From assembly GCA_964564225.1 (NCBI GenBank), contig CAZMAF010000001.1, positions 62,001-126,000 of the forward strand: a DNA stretch of 64,000 nucleotides, written 5' to 3'. This DNA comes from RGIG1993 sp964564225. Its GTDB lineage: Bacteria; Bacillota; Clostridia; Oscillospirales; CAG-272. The number at the start of each line of letters is the position of its first letter. Position 1 is the stretch's first letter. The notes beneath the pieces are model-generated. The model ran no database searches, was not told the DNA's origin, and saw nothing but the letters and a program-made list of their open reading frames with translations. This document shows, piece by piece, positions 59,004-64,000 of this stretch. The translations under genes and the position numbers were made by a program.

Positions 59004-60395
59004 TCAAACCAGATCGTTTGTATCAAACAGATCTCCACATTCGGGACAGAATTTCGGAGGCTTCGTAGGGTCTGCCGGCTCCCAACCGCACTTGTCACAA
59101 CGGTAAATCAGCGCACACTCAGGCTTTTTTGCGCCGCATTGGGCACAAAATTTACCGGTATTGACCGCACCGCAAGCGCAAGTCCAACCAATCTTTGCAT
59201 CATCGGGCTTTTTCGCACCGCAATTCTGACAGAATTTACCGTAATTCTTATTACCGCATATACAAATCCAGCTTGCCGCCGCCTCAGGTTTTTTCGCACC
59301 GCAGCTATGACAGAATTTACCCTTGCATACCGTGCCGCATGCACAGGTCCACTCATCTGCGGAAGGTGCCTGCGCGGCGGGAGCTGCCGTATTCATCTGA
59401 TAGAAATTCTGCGCCGCAGCACCGCCTGTGCCCGACACCATATTCATCGCCGCAAAACCCATCATCGCGCCCGTACCGGTATTTTTAGCAGCATCCTGCA
59501 TCGCCTGTGCCTGCGCACCGACGAGCGTTGCGCCCGCCATTCTGGGATCGCGATACACTGCGTTGCGCTGAAGCTCCTTAATCATCTTCTCATCCGCCTC
59601 TGGCGCCGTTACCGAATTAACACCAAAAGAATATACACGAATGCCACGAAGTTCACTCCACTTTTTCGACAGTACCTCGTTAAGTGCGTCAGCAAGCTCC
59701 ATTGTATGACCGGGCAAGGCACTGTAACGGATACCCATTGCCGAGATTTTCGCAAAAGCAGGCTGAAGCGCCGTCATCAGCTCGCTCTTTAACTGCGAGT
59801 CAAGGGTATAACGCAAAAAATCCCCCTGCACGTTTGCACAAACGTTCGTATAAAACAAGATCGGATCAGAAATTACATAAGAATACTCACCGTGACAACG
59901 AATTTCAATATCCATATCAAGACCGATATTGGTATCGACCACACGAAACGGAATAGGACTTGCCGTTCCGTATTTATTACCCGCAATCTCTTTCGTATTC
60001 AGAAAATACACTCTTTGATCCTTACCTGTGTCACCGCCAAAGGTAAAACGCTTACCGATAGTTTTAAAAGAATCAAGAATACCCTTACCGAATCCTCCGT
60101 AAAAAACGCTCGGTTCAGTAGAAGAATCGTAAACATATTCACCGGGCTCGGCGCAAACCTCAGCAACCTTGCCTTGATCCACGATGATCATACACTGCCC
60201 TTCATTAACAGCAATAACCGAACCGTTGGTAATAATATTGTCTTCCCCTTTTCTGTTTGAGGAGCGACGAGAGGTGCGTTTCTTTCCCTTCGTCACAAGC
60301 ACATCTCTACTCATCGACTCACAATATATATATTCCTTCCACTGATCGCCAAGAACGCCACCCGTAGCCCCGGCTAAAGCTTTAATCAATCCCAT
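59004..60395 (-). CDS. SPFH-domain protein with four C-terminal zinc ribbons (YdjI/COG4260-like)
   Basis: 463 residues. The SPFH/band-7 core (about 15-310) begins GDQWKEYIYCESMSRDVLVTKGKKR and includes GQCMIIVDQGKVAEVCAEPGEY, VYFLNTKEIAGNKYGTASPIPF and a helical part ending DPRMAGATLVGAQAQAMQDA. After an Ala/Gly/Met-rich linker come four ribbons from about residue 348: three of form C-x-C(G)-x7-10-C-x2-C ending GAKKP, and a fourth rubredoxin-like CDKCGW...CPECGD. There is no obvious signal peptide. In Bacillus, YdjI depends on YdjGH for membrane localisation during envelope stress. Confidence 0.85.
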   Translation of the reverse strand: MGLIKALAGATGGVLGDQWKEYIYCESMSRDVLVTKGKKRTSRRSSNRKGEDNIITNGSVIAVNEGQCMIIVDQGKVAEVCAEPGEYVYDSSTEPSVFYGGFGKGILDSFKTIGKRFTFGGDTGKDQRVYFLNTKEIAGNKYGTASPIPFRVVDTNIGLDMDIEIRCHGEYSYVISDPILFYTNVCANVQGDFLRYTLDSQLKSELMTALQPAFAKISAMGIRYSALPGHTMELADALNEVLSKKWSELRGIRVYSFGVNSVTAPEADEKMIKELQRNAVYRDPRMAGATLVGAQAQAMQDAAKNTGTGAMMGFAAMNMVSGTGGAAAQNFYQMNTAAPAAQAPSADEWTCACGTVCKGKFCHSCGAKKPEAAASWICICGNKNYGKFCQNCGAKKPDDAKIGWTCACGAVNTGKFCAQCGAKKPECALIYRCDKCGWEPADPTKPPKFCPECGDLFDTNDLV

Positions 60396-60426
60396 ACCGT
60401 AAATTCCTTTCGTTCTTTATGTAATA

Positions 60427-60903
60427 TTACTGAAAACCGATTTCCTGATGAAATTCATCAAGAGAAATCAACCCGCGGCTCAGCATTAACAGCTTGTCGT
60501 TATAACGATCGACCGTCATAACGGAACAGCGGATCATATAATCGAGAAGTTCAATACCGATCTCGCTGTCAAGATAGTTAGCCGTCATACGAAACAAAAC
60601 CGAACCGTTTGGAATATCGTAATCAAACGAACCGTCGGCAAGACGGTAGTTAACCGACGACAACGCAACGGCAAGCTCAGACACCTTTTCCGCCTCTACC
60701 GAAAAAGGCAATGGCGAATACAGCGCCACAATCTGCCTTTCCTCGCTGACAGCCATCGAAAAACGCATCGGGATATCCTTGCCCGAAACCGTAAAATCAA
60801 TCTGTCTGTCACTCACCGAATCGTAAGAATACCGCAATGCTTCCATTGCGCGGCAAATCCCATCAAATACCTTTTTGGAAGCCGCCTGCAAAGCTTCATT
60901 CAT
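60427..60903 (-). CDS. YbjN-like protein, copy 1
   Basis: 158 residues with the type III secretion chaperone-like YbjN fold: paired beta strands (QIDFTVSGKDIPMRFSMAVSEERQIVALYSPLPF), a helix (AEKVSELAVALSSVNYRLADGSFDYDIPNGSVLFRM) and C-terminal helices ending YNDKLLMLSRGLISLDEFHQEIG. It shares this ending with the adjacent copy (YNDKLLLYSLGSISLSEFVKKIG), so the two arose by tandem duplication. Possibly an adaptor in the AAA+/SPFH system; role not known. Confidence 0.75.
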   Translation of the reverse strand: MNEALQAASKKVFDGICRAMEALRYSYDSVSDRQIDFTVSGKDIPMRFSMAVSEERQIVALYSPLPFSVEAEKVSELAVALSSVNYRLADGSFDYDIPNGSVLFRMTANYLDSEIGIELLDYMIRCSVMTVDRYNDKLLMLSRGLISLDEFHQEIGFQ

Positions 60904-60915
60904 AAAAAAACCTCC

Positions 60916-61392
60916 TTACGTCCCGATCTTCTTGACAAATTCACTCAGCGAAATACTGCCAAGCGAATACAGAAGAAGCTTATCGTTATATTGATCCACT
61001 GTCAAAAACGACATCATGATCATACGGTCAAACGCCAATTTGGAAAGCACACTGCCCCGATAGCTTGATGCCATCCGATAAAAAAGCAACCCTTTTTTAT
61101 AGTGATAGTCAAAAGAGCCCTCCCCAAGAAACGCATTCACATAACTGATTGCCTGCGCCATTTCCACGCGGCGTTCCTCGGGTACGGTAAACGGCAGATG
61201 CGAGATCATTGTCACGATCCGTTTATCCCTATCGCAACAAATATCAAGCTCCATAAAAAGGTCCTGACCGTTCGCCTTAACGTTTAATCTGAAATTATCT
61301 TTGTCCTTTTCATAATACCAATGGCGCTCGTCTAAAGCTGCGCAAAGCGCATCAAACGCCATCTCGGTTTGGTGTAAACTATCCTGTCCCAT
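60916..61392 (-). CDS. YbjN-like protein, copy 2
   Basis: 158 residues, the same length as its neighbour and clearly paralogous: MAQAISYVNAFLGEGSFDYHYKKGLLFYRM aligns with the matching stretch of copy 1, as do the C-terminal 20 residues. Twelve bases separate the genes. Having two diverged copies suggests a hetero-dimer or two separate binding partners. No catalytic motif is visible. Confidence 0.75.
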   Translation of the reverse strand: MGQDSLHQTEMAFDALCAALDERHWYYEKDKDNFRLNVKANGQDLFMELDICCDRDKRIVTMISHLPFTVPEERRVEMAQAISYVNAFLGEGSFDYHYKKGLLFYRMASSYRGSVLSKLAFDRMIMMSFLTVDQYNDKLLLYSLGSISLSEFVKKIGT

Positions 61393-61410
61393 AACAGCTC
61401 CTCCTTATCC

Positions 61411-63459
61411 TTACGGCATAAAACCGATCGGTCGTTTCTTTTTCTGATTCATCACGTTAAATTCACCGTCTTGTGTCGAAAGCTCGAAATCCACTCGGGT
61501 CAGAACAACGGCGGCGTTACCCTCCATCTGACAGCGCAAGGCGGCCTTTGCCCAAACCCGCTCGTAAAGATTTCGTACAAACCGTCCGTTAGCAAATTCT
61601 TTTGCCATGATCATAGCTTCAGGAAGCGTTTCAAAATACTCCCTTGCTACGCAAAGAAGTTCTTCATCACAAGTAAAGTCGCGTCTCGCCATCGACTCAA
61701 AAATCAAATACAGCTCCTCGCGCGTGAAATTCGGAAATTCCACCGTATACGGTATTCGGCTGGCAAGACCGGCATTGCCTTTCATCATCGTTGCCATATC
61801 ATCGGTATACCCTGCCATAATGACCAAGAAATCCGAGCGGTGATTTTCCATCTCTGCCACCAACGTGTCAAGTGCCTCGCGTCCAAAATCGCGCGGATCA
61901 TCAGGACCGCGATAAAGAGAATACGCCTCATCAATAAAAAGCACCGAGCCATATGCATCACGACAAATTCCGGCTGTACGCGGCGCAGTTTCACCGATAT
62001 ACCTTCCTACGAGATCCCTTCCCGAGAACTCATAAAAGCTACCAATCTGTAAAACACCCTTTTCTTTTAAAAGCTTGCCGATGATTCGCGCCACCGTCGT
62101 TTTGCCCGTACCGGGATTACCGATAAAACGCATATGAATACACGGTGATTTCAACGACTGCTTACGCGCTGTTACGATCTGAGAAACAATCTCATCGATG
62201 CGCTTCTTAATATGTGATGCGCCAACAAGACCGTCGAGAAGCGCCTCTGCCGATTTTTCAGTTGTCGGCTTCGTCAGAATATTCTTCATATCCTGCTTGC
62301 CAATCACCTTACAGGAATCAGCACGGCGCGCATTGGAAAGCTGTTTATTATAAAGCAGCTCGCGCACCACCTTATGTACGGTATTCGCGCCGTAAAATCT
62401 GCCGTCACTTTTTTCCTCACAAAGCTTTTCATCAAAAAGCTCCCAAGCCGCTCTCGACATCGAAAAACCGAACTCCGAAAGCGCTTTATCGGCAATCTGA
62501 CGAAGCTCCTTCTTTGTAAAAGGCGGGAAACTGACTGAACGTACAAACATCACGTCATTCAGAACCGCATACAAAGAAGCAAGCACCTCTTTATCCACAT
62601 AAGGAATGCGAAAAACGATCACATAGCCATCCGCTTTCGCCGTGTGCTGTAAAAACTCCTTAAACTCGTGACTTGAAGCCGCGCTGATCCATTCGCTGAT
62701 ATCAATCGACAAAATATGCACAAAATGCGCATCGCCCTTGTCATATTTTTGATATATCAACGAAAACGGATCAGGCGTACGGGAAGTAGTCCGCGGAAGC
62801 TTCATTTCAATAACGTCACCATAACTGCTCATTTTCATAAAATCAAGCGACCGGAAAAGCGTATGCATACAGTTCAGTACCGTCGTATATCCGCAACCGT
62901 CATTGATCGCAAACAAGTACGCCCGCCGTTGTAAACATTGTGCCGTTCTGTTTTTGGCAATTTCTGAGGCAACTGTCAGAATCTCGTCGCAAAGAGCCTT
63001 GAATTCCTCTGCACCGACAAGGTTCTGCACCGTTTGGCGCGCAATCTCCATCTTTTCATCCAGTTCCATCTTTCGTCGTTTCTTTCTTCTCTTGGGAATG
63101 GGACCTTCTCTGGGCGGCGTATACTCCCCCGATTGTTCAAGCATATCCAATATATCCAAAAACTGCCGAGGAGTCTTTTGGCAATCAATCGGCATTACCT
63201 GAAGCGTTACCCCTACTCTTGCAATATTGTACTTTTCCCATAAAAACGACAGAATCTCTTCCGACAGCTCCTCGGTATTCACAAGAGATTGAGCATAATA
63301 AACCGTAAGCTCGCGCGCATCCGCATATTCAAACCACGTAGCTTTCGGATAAAGCAAATGAATCTCGCGAAGCAAAGCGTCAATCGGACGTTTTTTCTTT
63401 TCTGCCATCAAAGCAACCGTTTCATCCGAAAGTACAATACTCATCATTACAATTTCCAA
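61411..63459 (-). CDS. CbxX/SpoVK-type AAA+ ATPase
   Basis: About 682 residues. The N-terminal 400 residues are uncharacterised, with a degenerate AAA-like part (VIVFRIPYVDKEVLASLYAVLNDVMFVRSVSFPPFTKKELRQIADKAL). The C-terminal AAA+ module is CbbX/SpoVK-like: LVGASHIKKRIDEIVSQI, Walker A GNPGTGKTT (about 446), YIGETAP, Walker B VLFIDEAYSL (about 508), sensor/arginine-finger LASRIPYTVEFPNFT and FANGRFVRNLYER. Such ATPases remodel protein complexes. First gene of the operon; TTG at 63459 with AAGAAGG, or ATG at 63447, may be the start. Confidence 0.86.
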   Translation of the reverse strand: MEIVMMSIVLSDETVALMAEKKKRPIDALLREIHLLYPKATWFEYADARELTVYYAQSLVNTEELSEEILSFLWEKYNIARVGVTLQVMPIDCQKTPRQFLDILDMLEQSGEYTPPREGPIPKRRKKRRKMELDEKMEIARQTVQNLVGAEEFKALCDEILTVASEIAKNRTAQCLQRRAYLFAINDGCGYTTVLNCMHTLFRSLDFMKMSSYGDVIEMKLPRTTSRTPDPFSLIYQKYDKGDAHFVHILSIDISEWISAASSHEFKEFLQHTAKADGYVIVFRIPYVDKEVLASLYAVLNDVMFVRSVSFPPFTKKELRQIADKALSEFGFSMSRAAWELFDEKLCEEKSDGRFYGANTVHKVVRELLYNKQLSNARRADSCKVIGKQDMKNILTKPTTEKSAEALLDGLVGASHIKKRIDEIVSQIVTARKQSLKSPCIHMRFIGNPGTGKTTVARIIGKLLKEKGVLQIGSFYEFSGRDLVGRYIGETAPRTAGICRDAYGSVLFIDEAYSLYRGPDDPRDFGREALDTLVAEMENHRSDFLVIMAGYTDDMATMMKGNAGLASRIPYTVEFPNFTREELYLIFESMARRDFTCDEELLCVAREYFETLPEAMIMAKEFANGRFVRNLYERVWAKAALRCQMEGNAAVVLTRVDFELSTQDGEFNVMNQKKKRPIGFMP

Positions 63460-63499
63460 AAAAACACCTTCTTACCACAACACACACATATACAAGTGT

Positions 63500-63528
63500 A
63501 TTATAGCATAAAGTCCCGAAAATTGCAA
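63500..63528 (-). promoter_or_regulatory. Promoter of the AAA+/YbjN/SPFH operon
   Basis: Minus-strand TTGCAA (63528-63523) and extended TGCTATAAT (-10 at 63505-63500), 17-base spacer. All five genes downstream are spaced 12-31 bases apart. Confidence 0.8.
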
Positions 63529-63531
63529 TAT

Positions 63532-63579
63532 ATCATTTGTCCTTTCATGAAAAACATCATTTGTCCTTTCATGAAAAAA
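63532..63579. repeat. 24-base tandem direct repeat
   Basis: Two adjacent copies of a 24-base unit (starting ATCATTTGTCCTTTCATG, 63532-63555 and 63556-63579), differing only in the last base, just upstream of the operon promoter and downstream of the adh terminator. Confidence 0.85.
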
Positions 63580-63616
63580 CCGCCTATCGGTTTGAATAAG
63601 CCGATAGGGCGGTTTA
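63577..63616 (-). terminator. Terminator of the alcohol dehydrogenase gene
   Basis: On the minus strand CCGCCCTATCGG and CCGATAGGCGG form the stem, followed by TTTTTTC. Confidence 0.8.
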
Positions 63617-63622
63617 AAGTCA

Positions 63623-64000
63623 TTAAAGCAAAGAAAGATAGAGTGCCTTGATTTCCTCGACCGAAGTTTCTCTCGGGTTTCCGGGACGGCAAGCATCGTC
63701 ATAAGCCGACTGTGCAAGGAAGTCAACGTCCTCAGACTTCACAATATCCTTGAGATCAGCGGGAATACCCACATCAAGCGACAACTGCTTGACAGCAGCG
63801 ATCGCGGCAGCTCTCGCCTCGTCAAGTGTCATCGCATCAACGCCGGAAACACCCATTGCTTTGGCAATGTCACGGTATTTTTCACCCGTCGCAGGCGCAT
63901 TATATTCCATAACGGTCGGCAAAATGATTGCATTCGCAACACCGTGAGGCGTATCGTAAAGCGCACCGAGAGGATGCGCCATCGAGTGAACGATACCGAG
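63623..64000 (-). CDS. Iron-containing alcohol dehydrogenase, C-terminal part (runs off the window)
   Basis: Only the last 126 or so codons are visible; the frame stays open to base 64000. The iron-binding signature LGIVHSMAHPLGALYDTPHGVANA (histidines three and nine apart) is present, followed by a family-typical C-terminus with VGIPADLKD, DDACRPGNPRETSVEEIKALY. It reduces aldehydes or oxidises alcohols with NAD(P). The closest type is the FucO/1,3-propanediol/butanol dehydrogenase group. A glycerol link to glpK is possible but unproven. Confidence 0.9.
   Translation of the reverse strand, partial: LGIVHSMAHPLGALYDTPHGVANAIILPTVMEYNAPATGEKYRDIAKAMGVSGVDAMTLDEARAAAIAAVKQLSLDVGIPADLKDIVKSEDVDFLAQSAYDDACRPGNPRETSVEEIKALYLSLL

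Overview
The window looks like a chromosomal segment of a spore-forming, strictly anaerobic member of the Clostridia (Bacillota), probably an uncultured or gut-associated lineage. Support comes from sporulation genes (yabP, yabQ, both dipicolinate synthase subunits), a 2-oxoacid:ferredoxin oxidoreductase operon, an iron alcohol dehydrogenase, T-box and TPP leader RNAs, and strong AGGAGG ribosome binding sites with TTGACA/TATAAT promoters. I cannot name the genus from sequence alone.

Layout, left part (1-42.5 kb). 0-2 kb: the mazG-rqcP-yabP-yabQ-divIC cluster, as in Bacillus yabN-yabO-yabP-yabQ-divIC. 2.8-7.1 kb: a T-box leader controls a LeuA-like protein that has lost its metal ligands, followed by a sugar-isomerase-type TIM barrel fused to an AMP-forming acyl ligase. 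7.2-10.9 kb: a large leucine-rich-repeat surface lipoprotein. 11.1-11.9 kb: TPP riboswitch and thiT. 12-14.8 kb: SGNH hydrolase, then an acyl ligase with its own acyl carrier protein. 14.9-22.4 kb: a long minus-strand run, htpG / unknown / TSCPD protein / pgcA / tldD / tldE. 22.5-29.5 kb: SARP-type regulator, flavin reductase, acyltransferase, dpaA-dpaB-DUF3343-cysteine desulfurase operon and a cysteine-rich probable spore protein. 30-33.4 kb: 2-oxoacid:ferredoxin oxidoreductase operon whose beta subunit carries an in-frame TAA. 33.7-41 kb: lipoproteins, glpK, lipase, thioesterases, pyroglutamyl peptidase, GNAT. 41-42.5 kb: AAA-CYTH fusion and tRNA-Ser(GCT).

Around 42.4-42.96 kb the GC skew of the + strand flips sign (G-rich to C-rich) regardless of gene orientation. 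The site holds tRNA-Ser, several palindromes and two T-arm-like fragments. This fits a replication terminus, an inversion boundary or an assembly join.

Right part (42.9-64 kb): aldose epimerase, a lysC-amidohydrolase-FkbM run, and a complete type II-C CRISPR-Cas locus (tracrRNA, 24-spacer array, cas2, cas1, 1094-residue cas9). Next are mgtE, a second acyl ligase, and a five-gene minus-strand operon: CbxX-type AAA+ ATPase, two YbjN-like paralogues, an SPFH protein with four zinc ribbons, and a zinc-ribbon membrane protein. That operon resembles part of the Bacillus YdjG/YdjI envelope-stress set without PspA, and is my best candidate for a little-described system. The window ends inside an iron alcohol dehydrogenase gene.
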